From Breoghania sp037026715 (GTDB lineage Bacteria; Pseudomonadota; Alphaproteobacteria; Rhizobiales; Stappiaceae): a stretch of DNA of 64,000 bases. Position 1 is the stretch's first letter. Every line of letters begins with the position of its first letter. The notes under the pieces were generated by a model. It had not been told where the DNA came from and ran no database searches. It worked only from the letters and a program-made list of their open reading frames with translations. Shown piece by piece: positions 41,540-50,300 of this stretch. The stretch is taken from the NCBI RefSeq assembly GCF_037026715.1, contig NZ_JBANCG010000003.1:372001-436000 (forward strand), written 5' to 3'. The position numbers and the translations under genes were made by a program.

Positions 41540-43543
41540 GTGCTCAACAACATGTCGATAAAAATCAAGCTTCTCGGGGGGGTGGGATTGCTTGTGGTTG
41601 CTCTGGCCGGATTGGCCGGGGTCAGTCTCTGGGGGCTCAACACAACGAACAGCATGTTCACGGATTACCGGGGCGAGGCGGGCAAGACCGTCGCGATTAC
41701 GGACGTGACCAAGGCGTTCACGATGGCACGCGTGGCGGCACTGCAGTTCAAGCTGGCGCCCTCGAAGGAAAACGGGGAGGCCGTGGGGACCTATACGGAG
41801 CAGGTCAAGGACGGCGGTGCCGGCCTCAAGAAATGGATCAAGGATCCCGCCCAGCTCGCCCGGTTCGATGTCCTGCAGTCCGATGTCGCCAAGTACGACA
41901 AGCTCTTCGACAAGATCCGGGAGAGCCAGGGCGGTGTCACCGGAGCCTTCGCTTCGTTCAAGGCGTGGGGGATCCAGGTTCCCGACCAGATGGGCCGGCT
42001 TCTGGGCCTTCTGGCGAGCGATGGTGATCATGGTGCGGAACTGCAGGCGAGCAGGGCCCTGAACGACTTCCTGGTCGCCAGTCTCCATGCCGAACGGATC
42101 GCACGCGAGCCCTCGGAGCAGAATTTCAAGGCTGCGCAAGACAACCTCGCCAGCGCTCGCGAGGCCATTGGGGCGCTTGCCAAGGACGTGAGCGATGCGC
42201 GCGCGCGCAAGATCGCAGCCGACGTGGGGGAGGCCGTTACCCACTATCTCGATCAACTCGACGAACTGAAGCGACTTTCGGAGGCGCGCAGGCAGGCTGA
42301 TACGGAAATCGCTGCCATCGGTCCGAAGATCCTCGCGGCCTATCAGGGCATGCTGGATACATCGATCGACAGTCAGAACAGGCTCGGGCCGCAGGCGGTC
42401 AAGTTCATCGACGGCACGATCCGGAAGGTCGGGATCATCGGCCTGATCTTCGTGCTCGCGGGCGCGGCGCTGGCACTCTATCTCGGTCTGTCGCTGTCGC
42501 GGGCGATCCTTCGCATCACCGCCAACATGAAGACGCTCGCGAAGGGAGACCTGAAGGTCGAGATCTTCGGCGCCGGCCGCAAGGACGAGATCGGCGCGAT
42601 GGCCGCGGCGGTCGGCGTGTTCAAGGAGAACGCGATCGAAAAGGTCCGGCTGGAGGCCGAGCAGAAGGAAGCCGAGGCCCATGCGGCCGAGGAGCGCAAG
42701 GCGCTGATGGAGCGCATGGCGGACGAATTCGAGGAAGCCGTCGGCACGATCGTCAACACCGTCGCCGGGGCCGCCACCGAGCTTCAGGCCGCTGCCGAAA
42801 CCATGACGGCGGCCGCAGCCGATACCAACGAGAAGGCGACGAGCGTCGCGGCCGCCTCGGAAGAGGCGACCAGCAACGTGCAGGCGGTCGCCACCGCCTC
42901 GGAGGAGATGGCGGCCTCGGTGGAGGAAATCGGGCGTCAGGCGACAGATACCGCGAACAAGGCGGCGGTCGCCTCACAGGAAGCCACGCAGATGGTGGAG
43001 AAGGTGCACCAGCAGCAGGCGTCCGCCCAGCGCATCGGCGACATCGTCGGCCTGATCCAGGACATCGCGGAGCAGACCAACCTTCTTGCGCTCAACGCCA
43101 CCATCGAGGCGGCGCGTGCGGGAACGGCCGGCAAGGGCTTTGCCGTGGTTGCGGCGGAAGTGAAGGAGCTTGCGACGCAGACCTCCAAGGCGACCCAGGA
43201 GATCGCCGAGCAGGTCTCGGAGATCCAGACGGCCACGGCCGGCTCCTCCGAGGCGATCGGCACGGTTTCCAGCGCCATTGACGAGCTGAACGCCATCAGT
43301 TCGGCGATTGCGGCGGCCGTGGAACAGCAGACGACGGCGACGCAGGAGATCGCCCGCAACGTCCAGATGGCGGCGGTGGGCACACAGGATGTGTCCAACA
43401 ACATCATCCTGGTGTCCTCCTCCGCTTCCACGGCCGGCTCCGCCTCGGCCCAGGTGGAAGCATCCGCGGACGAGCTGTCGCGGATGTCCGAGACGCTGCG
43501 CAGCGAGGTCGACCGCTTCCTGGCCTCCGTGCGCGCGGCCTGA
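41540..43543 (+). CDS. Methyl-accepting chemotaxis protein (second copy)
   Basis: A 667-residue chemoreceptor paralogous to the first. The start is GTG (VLNNMSIKIK), matching MLNNVSIKTK of the first copy. The first helix is LLGGVGLLVVALAGLAGVSL; the sensor region differs strongly from the first copy; the second helix is VGIIGLIFVLAGAALALYL. The HAMP and the signalling domain are nearly the same, with the tip EQTNLLALNATIEAARAG. From about residue 355 the two proteins differ at few positions, so ligand range probably differs while the output is shared. Confidence 0.93.
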   Translation: MLNNMSIKIKLLGGVGLLVVALAGLAGVSLWGLNTTNSMFTDYRGEAGKTVAITDVTKAFTMARVAALQFKLAPSKENGEAVGTYTEQVKDGGAGLKKWIKDPAQLARFDVLQSDVAKYDKLFDKIRESQGGVTGAFASFKAWGIQVPDQMGRLLGLLASDGDHGAELQASRALNDFLVASLHAERIAREPSEQNFKAAQDNLASAREAIGALAKDVSDARARKIAADVGEAVTHYLDQLDELKRLSEARRQADTEIAAIGPKILAAYQGMLDTSIDSQNRLGPQAVKFIDGTIRKVGIIGLIFVLAGAALALYLGLSLSRAILRITANMKTLAKGDLKVEIFGAGRKDEIGAMAAAVGVFKENAIEKVRLEAEQKEAEAHAAEERKALMERMADEFEEAVGTIVNTVAGAATELQAAAETMTAAAADTNEKATSVAAASEEATSNVQAVATASEEMAASVEEIGRQATDTANKAAVASQEATQMVEKVHQQQASAQRIGDIVGLIQDIAEQTNLLALNATIEAARAGTAGKGFAVVAAEVKELATQTSKATQEIAEQVSEIQTATAGSSEAIGTVSSAIDELNAISSAIAAAVEQQTTATQEIARNVQMAAVGTQDVSNNIILVSSSASTAGSASAQVEASADELSRMSETLRSEVDRFLASVRAA

Positions 43544-43980
43544 GGTTTCGGCCCCCGCCGCCTGCAAGGGCGGCGGGGCACGTCTGCCGGGTTATCAAGT
43601 TCCCGCGGAGCGGCACGGACTGCTCCGTGGCTTTTGTCGAGACCCTCGACATCATCACCCGGACTTCGCCGGGCAATGACGACGGAGGGGGGATGGGGGC
43701 GCATAGCCCGATACCATTGCCGGGCTTGGCTCTGAGGAGGCGCGAGAGCGCCGTCGCGAAGGATGGGCAACGCGCTGAAAGACCCGTCGCGATCCGGCGT
43801 CGCCAGACCATGAAACGATCTCGCTTTTGTCGTCTCGAACGCGCCCATTCTCCTCGTGCCATCCCCGCCGGCGCCGGAAGCGGGCAAAGATGGGACCGAC
43901 GGAAGGTTCGGCGTGCGCAAACGAAAAAAGCCTGGCCGGGGCCAGGCTTTTTCAAATGATTTCGGAGACGCGCCTCCTTA
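43544..43980. other. Gap between the second chemoreceptor and ctrA with repeat fragments
   Basis: A family B-like core at about 43650-43688 (ATCACCCGGACTTCGCCGGG) and a family D fragment at 43733-43772 (CTCTGAGGAGGCGCGAGAG, then GCGAAGGATGGG). A bidirectional terminator is near the right end. No gene is visible. Confidence 0.65.
43924..43953 (-). terminator. Terminator of ctrA (bidirectional shape)
   Basis: AAAAAAGCCTGGCC, loop GGG, GCCAGGCTTTTT: a 9-bp stem flanked by A-run and T-run. It serves ctrA on the - strand and could also stop + transcription from the receptor. Confidence 0.85.
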
Positions 43981-44676
<696 letters not shown>

Positions 44677-44793
44677 GCCAATTTCCTCGTCTTGCCTATT
44701 CTGGGCAAACCGCACCAACCTAGGTAGGCGATCGCGGCGAATGACTGCTGCTAACCGCGTCTCGAAACCTCGAGGCCCTAGTTAACAAATTCC

Positions 44794-45027
44794 GATTCGC
44801 AGCGGAAGCGTTTTGATACGTAAGCTATGAAACTGACGAGAATTTCTTGAAATTCCCGCCGAATTCCGGCCCGTTGCTATCGACAATCCACATGAGGAAT
44901 TGCCGCTAACCGATTCAACGGACTCACAGCTTGAACGCTTCGGCCTATAAAGGTTCCCAATCTGTGAACATCCTCTTCAATATGATTAACCAGAACCGTA
45001 AACGATCGGTTACCATTCCCCTTAACC
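44794..45027. promoter_or_regulatory. ctrA-fliI intergenic control region: GANTC sites and CtrA-like half-sites
   Basis: GANTC methylation sites: GATTC at 44794 and 44912, and GACTC at 44921. TTAAC-type half-sites lie nearer fliI: TTAACC at 44986, GGTTACC at 45008 and CTTAACC at 45021. A full TTAA-N7-TTAA site is not present. In Caulobacter, ctrA promoters respond to CcrM methylation at GANTC and to CtrA itself, so these are plausible control sites. Confidence 0.45.
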
Positions 45028-45055
45028 GGCTCAATCGGTCCCCGGAGCGGCGCAC

Positions 45056-46378
45056 GTGCAATCCCTGATCAACGAAATCGAATCACTGGACGCCGTCGAG
45101 GTCTACGGCCGGGTTGTCGGCGTGCAGGGACTGCTCGTGGAGATCTCCGGACCGGTGCACGAGATGAGCGTCGGATCGCGGCTGGCGATCGAGGGCGGGG
45201 CGGGCGACGAAGTGCTGGCCGAGGTCGTCGGCTTCAGGGACGAACGCGCGCTTTGCCTGCCATTTTCCGGGCTTCAGGGCGTGCGCATGGGCTGCAAGGC
45301 CGTGCTGGTGGAGCGCGAGAGCGTGGTGCGCATGTCCGATGCGTGGCTCGGCCGGGTCATCAACGCGATGGGCGAGGCGGTGGACGGCAAGGGGGCGCTT
45401 GCGCGCGGCGGCGAGCCCCGTCACCTGCGCACCAGCCCGCCGCCGGCCGCCGACCGCGCCCGCGTTGGCGGGCCGATCGACCTGGGGGTGAGGGCACTCA
45501 ATACCTTCGTGACATGTTGTCGCGGCCAGCGCATGGGCATCTTCGCCGGCTCCGGCGTTGGCAAGTCGGTGCTTCTTTCCATGCTGGCCAAGAACACGGC
45601 CGCCGACGTGGCGGTGATCGGGCTCATCGGCGAGCGCGGTCGCGAGCTGCAGGAGTTCGTGCAGGACGACCTGGGCGAGGACGGGCTGAAACATGCCGTC
45701 GTCATCGTCGCGACATCGGACGAGAGCGCCTTGATGCGCCGGCAGGCGGCCTATCTCACGCTGGCGACGGCGGAATATTTCCGCGACCAGGGCAAGTCCG
45801 TGCTGTGCATGATGGATTCGGTGACGCGCTTTGCCATGGCGCAGCGCGAGATCGGCCTTGCCGCCGGCGAGCCGCCGACCTCCAAGGGCTACACGCCCAC
45901 CGTCTTCACCGAATTGCCCCGGCTTCTGGAGCGGGCCGGGCCGGGGGTGGTCGGGTCGGGCTCGATCACCGGGCTCTTCACGGTGCTGGTGGAGGGCGAC
46001 AACCACAACGAGCCGGTGGCGGATGCGGTACGCGGCATTCTCGACGGCCATATCGTGATGGAGCGCGCGATTGCCGAGCGCGGGCGCTATCCGGCGATCA
46101 ACATCCTGAAGTCGGTTTCGCGCACCATGCCGGGCTGCGTGAAGCCCGAGGCCCTGCCCGTCATTCGCGAGGCGAAAAGGCTGATGTCGACCTATGCCGA
46201 CATGGAGGAATTGATCCGGCTCGGCGCCTATCGCCGCGGCTCGGACGCCACCGTCGACCTCGCCATCGAACGCCACGATGCGCTGGAAGCCTTCCTCCGT
46301 CAGGGCAAGGGCGAGGCGACCACACTGGATGAAGGTTATGGTGAACTCGCCAACCTTTTGGAAATGAGTTTGGGTTAA
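45056..46378 (+). CDS. fliI: Flagellar type III export ATPase FliI
   Basis: A 440-residue ATPase homologous to the F1 beta subunit. The Walker A motif is GIFAGSGVGKSVLLSML. The second half holds VLCMMDSVTRFAMAQREIG and PTSKGYTPTVFTELPRLLERAG, the FliI/YscN signatures, with GSGSITGLFTVLVEGDN. It powers or gates flagellar protein export at the base of the basal body. The start is GTG at 45056. fliJ follows 31 bases downstream, the usual order. It is divergent from ctrA, which in relatives regulates flagellar genes. Confidence 0.97.
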   Translation: MQSLINEIESLDAVEVYGRVVGVQGLLVEISGPVHEMSVGSRLAIEGGAGDEVLAEVVGFRDERALCLPFSGLQGVRMGCKAVLVERESVVRMSDAWLGRVINAMGEAVDGKGALARGGEPRHLRTSPPPAADRARVGGPIDLGVRALNTFVTCCRGQRMGIFAGSGVGKSVLLSMLAKNTAADVAVIGLIGERGRELQEFVQDDLGEDGLKHAVVIVATSDESALMRRQAAYLTLATAEYFRDQGKSVLCMMDSVTRFAMAQREIGLAAGEPPTSKGYTPTVFTELPRLLERAGPGVVGSGSITGLFTVLVEGDNHNEPVADAVRGILDGHIVMERAIAERGRYPAINILKSVSRTMPGCVKPEALPVIREAKRLMSTYADMEELIRLGAYRRGSDATVDLAIERHDALEAFLRQGKGEATTLDEGYGELANLLEMSLG

Positions 46379-46409
46379 GGTCGCCCTTCGTTAGGGGGAG
46401 TAGTGCCCG

Positions 46410-46823
46410 ATGAAGTCCAGAGAGAGCATCATACGGTTGAAGCGATTCCAGGTCGACGACAAGCGTCGGCAGGTGTCGCAGATCGAGGCGATGATCGCCG
46501 ATTTCGACCGCATGGCGAAGGAACTAGACGACCAGATCCTGTTCGAGCAGGAGCGCGTCGGCATCACCGACGTGGCGCATTTCGCCTATCCGACCTTCGC
46601 CAAGGCGGCCATGCAGCGCCGCGACAACCTCAAGGCCTCGGCCGAGGAACTGCACGGCCAGCTCGAACGCGCCCAGGATGAACTGGCCGAGGCGGTGGAA
46701 GAGCTGAAGAAGATCGAGCTGATGGAAGAGCGCGATCAGGAACGCGAGCGCGAGGCCGCGGAAGAGGCCGAACAGGCCGAACTCGACGAGATCGCCGGGC
46801 GCAATCACGCCTTCGGCAACTGA
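46410..46823 (+). CDS. fliJ: Flagellar export chaperone FliJ
   Basis: A 137-residue, highly charged coiled-coil protein, as FliJ is: RLKRFQVDDKRRQVSQIEAM at the start, and two long amphipathic helices with LHGQLERAQDELAEAVEEL. FliJ binds FliI and FlhA and assists export. AGGGGGA precedes the ATG. The call rests on position next to fliI and on coiled-coil composition, since FliJ sequences are poorly conserved. Confidence 0.92.
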   Translation: MKSRESIIRLKRFQVDDKRRQVSQIEAMIADFDRMAKELDDQILFEQERVGITDVAHFAYPTFAKAAMQRRDNLKASAEELHGQLERAQDELAEAVEELKKIELMEERDQEREREAAEEAEQAELDEIAGRNHAFGN

Positions 46824-46965
46824 GACGAATCATCCGAAACGGCACTGGCCCGTCCGCGGGACAGGTGCGTCAGACAGTCCGCAGCCGGGAAACCGAGGTT
46901 CTTCGCGAGCCGGGGTCCTGGCTTTTGTGTTTTGTCCGTTAGCGGGCATGCTCGAAATTCAATCC

Positions 46966-47150
46966 CCCATGTTTTTGCGAAGGGTAACCCCCACCCCTAA
47001 CCCCTCCCCTCAAGGGGGAGGGGGATGAGATCGTGCCTGCAGCGGTTGGTCAGGTGAGCACCTGGCAAGCCAGGCTTGCCGACCGGTCCCCCTCCCCCTT
47101 GAGGGGAGGGGTTAGGGGTGGGGGTTACCCTTTGCAAAAAAAAACATGGG
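46966..47150. repeat. Family F long inverted repeat (first copy)
   Basis: Perfect 41-bp arms at 46984-47024 and 47088-47128 (GTAACCCCCACCCCTAACCC and inverse), extended by GGG and a weak T/A-rich extension to about 60 bp. The 63-base loop has GAGATCGTGCCTGCA and GGTTGGTCAGGTGAGCACC. The second copy is at 61458-61630 with compensating differences in the arms. Confidence 0.88.
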
Positions 47151-47567
47151 GTCACCCACCGCAAGCATCCGCCGGCTCTCCCTTCGAGAGCGCGGCAGGA
47201 TTTTCGCCAGTTCGGCAAGCGGTCGGCGAAAGTGAGGAGGCTCGGCCGCCTGTCTTCGGCAGAAGACTTCCGAAGCCTTTGGGCCGACAGGCCCGCACGC
47301 GGGCAGGGTTCGTCGGAGCATCGCAGGGGAGCGGTCGCGAAGGTTGTAGTATCCGAATACCGCATTCGGGCTTTGTCTGCGGGCTTTTCAGTAAAATCTC
47401 GCTCGGATTGGCAATATTCACAATGTGTCTTTGTCTTCAATGATTTGAAATGCATCAAATGTCCATTTTAGTAACTTTTTTCAGGAATTTCCGACACAAT
47501 TTGTTTCAGGTGAAAGCCGTTGTGTTAGCCGGGAAGGCCAGCGTGAGCCGAACCGCATGGGAGACAT
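47151..47567 (+). other. Leader of the diguanylate cyclase gene
   Basis: GC-rich to about 47330, then AT-rich (TCAATGATTTGAAATGCATC, AGTAACTTTTTTCAGG). Frames crossing it are low quality. It probably holds the promoter of the downstream GGDEF gene; I see no gene or repeat. Confidence 0.5.
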
Positions 47568-49394
47568 ATGCGCTTGAGAAAACTCTTCCGCCAACTCGCT
47601 GGTCAAGACGGGCAGGACCCGGGCGGGTTGCCGAGCGTGGCCGGTCTGCTGGGCAATCTCGCGCGGCTCAAACGCACGATCTTTCTGGTCGAATTCACGC
47701 TGCTCGCCGCGTTGTTCGGTTTCGAGATCCTGCATCAATACCGCGCGACGCAGACCCACGAGCGCGATATCGTCACCTCATACATCGACGACGTGGAGAC
47801 CAAGTCGCGGATCCTGATCGGCATGTCCTGGCAGGATCTGGAGGTCGCGGCACGGAGCGGCGAAGGGGCGAAGGAGACTGCCTCCCAGGCGCCGTGGCAG
47901 AGCATGCTGGAGGTCGAGGGCTATGCGACCGTGTCGCTGGTGCTCGGCGGCGCGTTGCTCGGACATGCCGATGACGGCAGCGGTGACAGCTTCATGCCGG
48001 AGGAGATCTTCCCCGATATGTCCGAGCCCGTCTGGGGCGAAAGCACTCTTCGAAATGGACGGAGCACGCCTTCGCGTGTCGTGACCGGGTGGTTCTGGCA
48101 CAACGGCTCGCCCTATCTCGCGACCGCAGGTCCGGTGCCGGTGAAGCTCGATGGCGTGCCGGGCCAGCCCGGCGCCCCCATCCCCCTCCTGGTGCTGACA
48201 ACACGGTTCGATGCCGCCCGGCTGCAAGCCATCGCGAAGCATTTCGACCTGCCCGAACTGAGCGCCAGCCCCGTTGACGGCGACGACGGCAACAATGGGG
48301 TGAGCCTCAGGGACAGCCGCGGTCGTCCGATCGGCGAGCTCGTCTGGGAGACACGGATCGACGATGCCTTTCGGTTGGTCGAGCTGAGCCTCGTGGTTGC
48401 CGCCCTGGCCGTCGGGCTCTTCCTGATCGGCCGCTACATGGTGCGCCGCGTAACGGCCGTCGGCCTCGCCGTCGACCGCATCAATCAGGCGAACATGAAG
48501 GAGAAGGCACATCTGCGCAGCCTGATCGAGGCGTCCAACGACGGGCTCGTCGTGCTCGACGCGACAGGGATCATTCTCGATTGCAACGAGACGGTCTCCC
48601 GGCGCACCGGCGTTGCGAAGTCGGAAGTCGTCGGCGCCAACATATGCACGTTCCTGCCGGAGTTGCCGCTGGACGACCAGGAATTCCTGGACGGAGACAA
48701 GACGGTGCGTTGTCGGATCGAGCGGCGGGACGGAACGGTCTTCTGGCTCGACGTGGGTTGCGGCCGCTTCGCCGACGAGGATTCCAAGGAGCGCTACATC
48801 GTCGTTGCGCGCGATGTGACGCAGCGGGTGGAGGCGGAGGAAGCCGTCTGGCACAAGGCGCATTTCGATACGCTGACGGATCTGCCGAACCGCGCGCTTT
48901 TCAACACGCGGCTGAACGGCGAACTGATGCGCGCGCGCGAGGAGGGCACGCAATGCGTGCTGATGTTCGTCGATCTCGACGGGTTCAAGGCCGTGAACGA
49001 CACTTTCGGTCACGAGGCCGGCGATGCGCTGTTGCAGACGGTCGCCGATCGCTTCCGTGAACTGATGCCTGCCGAAGCGATGGTGGCGCGGCTCGGCGGG
49101 GACGAGTTCAGCGTCATCCTGCCGACCGGTGTGGATCTGGAGGCGGCGATCGCGCTCGCCGGCACGCTGGGGCAGGGGCTTTCGCAGCCCCACGATCTCG
49201 CGGACGGGTCGATACGGGTTTCCGCCAGCGTCGGCATCGCGCAGGCGCCGCGCGACGGGCAGACGGCGAGCGAATTGCTGCGCGCGGCCGACAAGGCGAT
49301 GTATTCCGCCAAACGCAAGGCGCCCGGCGGCTATGCGCTTGCCGGCGAGGGAGGCAAGAACGGCGGCTACCGGGCGGTGAAGCGCTATTCCTGA
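47568..49394 (+). CDS. Membrane-bound diguanylate cyclase with PAS domain
   Basis: A 608-residue protein. The first transmembrane helix is at about 39-60 (IFLVEFTLLAALFGFEIL). A periplasmic sensor of about 210 residues (CHASE4-like) follows; the second helix is LSLVVAALAVGLFLIGRYM. A PAS domain comes next (LIEASNDGLVVLDATGIILD), then a GGDEF domain with FDTLTDLPNRALF and the active-site RLGGDEFSVIL. It makes cyclic di-GMP. There is no EAL domain. The inhibitory I-site RxxD expected before the active site reads PAEA, so product inhibition is probably absent. It is monocistronic; the position beside the motility genes suits a role in the swim-to-stick choice. Confidence 0.95.
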   Translation: MRLRKLFRQLAGQDGQDPGGLPSVAGLLGNLARLKRTIFLVEFTLLAALFGFEILHQYRATQTHERDIVTSYIDDVETKSRILIGMSWQDLEVAARSGEGAKETASQAPWQSMLEVEGYATVSLVLGGALLGHADDGSGDSFMPEEIFPDMSEPVWGESTLRNGRSTPSRVVTGWFWHNGSPYLATAGPVPVKLDGVPGQPGAPIPLLVLTTRFDAARLQAIAKHFDLPELSASPVDGDDGNNGVSLRDSRGRPIGELVWETRIDDAFRLVELSLVVAALAVGLFLIGRYMVRRVTAVGLAVDRINQANMKEKAHLRSLIEASNDGLVVLDATGIILDCNETVSRRTGVAKSEVVGANICTFLPELPLDDQEFLDGDKTVRCRIERRDGTVFWLDVGCGRFADEDSKERYIVVARDVTQRVEAEEAVWHKAHFDTLTDLPNRALFNTRLNGELMRAREEGTQCVLMFVDLDGFKAVNDTFGHEAGDALLQTVADRFRELMPAEAMVARLGGDEFSVILPTGVDLEAAIALAGTLGQGLSQPHDLADGSIRVSASVGIAQAPRDGQTASELLRAADKAMYSAKRKAPGGYALAGEGGKNGGYRAVKRYS

Positions 49395-49520
49395 CGGCAG
49401 GCGTCGTGATGGCGCCCGGCCGCACCCGGCCGCGTTCGGCCTTGCCCGCGCTTGCCTTGCCCGGCAGCCTTGTGCCACAGGATGGGAGATGTCCCCGACA
49501 ACCCACCATGCGGCACGTTC

Positions 49521-49949
49521 ATGCGCCTGATGCTCGCCCTGCTCCTGCCGCTCGCCACCTTCTCCTTCGCGCTCGGCCTGACGCTGCCGCTCCTGTCCTT
49601 CGAGAAGCTCTATTTCTTTGAAGAGACGCCGTCGCTGATCGAGGTGGTGCGCGGGCTCGATGCGGAGGGTGACCGGGCGCTGGCTATCCTGGTCGGCTGC
49701 TTCTCCATCCTGTTTCCGGCGATCAAGATCCTGCTGCTGCATGTGGTGGCGCTCGGCGGGCGGGGGCATTTCCTGTCGCTGCTGGGGGCGGTGTCGAAAT
49801 GGTCGATGATGGACGTGATGGTGGTGGCGCTGGTGGTGTTTGCGGCCAAGTCCAGCGGGCTTGCGACCGCCATCACCCAGCCGGGCCTGTGGTTTTACGC
49901 CTTCGCCACCCTGTCCACCGCGCTCGCCGCGCTGATGTGCCGGCGGTAG
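49521..49949 (+). CDS. Paraquat-inducible protein A-like membrane protein
   Basis: A 142-residue protein with four transmembrane helices, matching a single PqiA domain: LLPLATFSFALGLTLPLL, IEVVRGLDAEGDRALAILVGC, SILFPAIKILLLHVVAL, and VSKWSMMDVMVVALVVFAAKSSG. PqiA and YebS proteins usually have two such domains and work with MCE proteins in lipid transport between membranes. Here only one domain and no MCE partner are present, so the role is uncertain. It begins at MRLMLALLLP; an earlier in-frame start would add a Pro-rich stretch. Confidence 0.85.
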   Translation: MRLMLALLLPLATFSFALGLTLPLLSFEKLYFFEETPSLIEVVRGLDAEGDRALAILVGCFSILFPAIKILLLHVVALGGRGHFLSLLGAVSKWSMMDVMVVALVVFAAKSSGLATAITQPGLWFYAFATLSTALAALMCRR

Positions 49950-50300
49950 AGCGGTCCCTGGTTGACGGAAGGATGGGCCGCAGCACAAAGACCTGCGATC
50001 CGCTTGCGCCCGCAGAACAGGCAGGTTTCACCCGTTTTGCGCAAATTTGAAGCGCAAGTGCCGTCAGAATGGATTTGACTATTTGGTCAAAAAACTGAAA
50101 CTGACGTAACGAACCCTTCCGGCAAAGAGAAGGGTCGAAACGACCACCTTTGAAGACGGGAACATGTGCCGGAACGCTGCCGGGGCCGCTCGCCATGGGC
50201 GGTCGCCCCGCAAGGCCGGCCCGCGTTCGATGAAAATGGGAAACGCGCGACGCCCCGCCTCCTGTCCGGTGCGACGGGACCCGCGCGACGAGGAGGTTCC
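49950..50300 (+). promoter_or_regulatory. preT-preA promoter region with a RutR operator
   Basis: A possible promoter has -35 TTGAAG (50047) and -10 TGGATT (50070) at 17-bp spacing; the operator at 50075-50090 would overlap the transcription start. AGGAGG at 50291 is the preT ribosome-binding site. A family D-like fragment (GAAGGATGGG) lies near 49970. No gene is visible. Confidence 0.5.
50075..50090. promoter_or_regulatory. RutR operator upstream of preT
   Basis: TTGACTATTTGGTCAA, one base from the E. coli RutR consensus TTGACCA-N2-TGGTCAA. A RutR-type repressor gene is 4 kb downstream, and a second copy of the site precedes the aminotransferase. Confidence 0.8.

Noticed and set aside
44980..45030. 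A full CtrA site (TTAA-N7-TTAA) before fliI
   Set aside because: TTAACC at 44986 and GTAAAC at 44998 do not give the right spacing and bases; only half-sites can be claimed.
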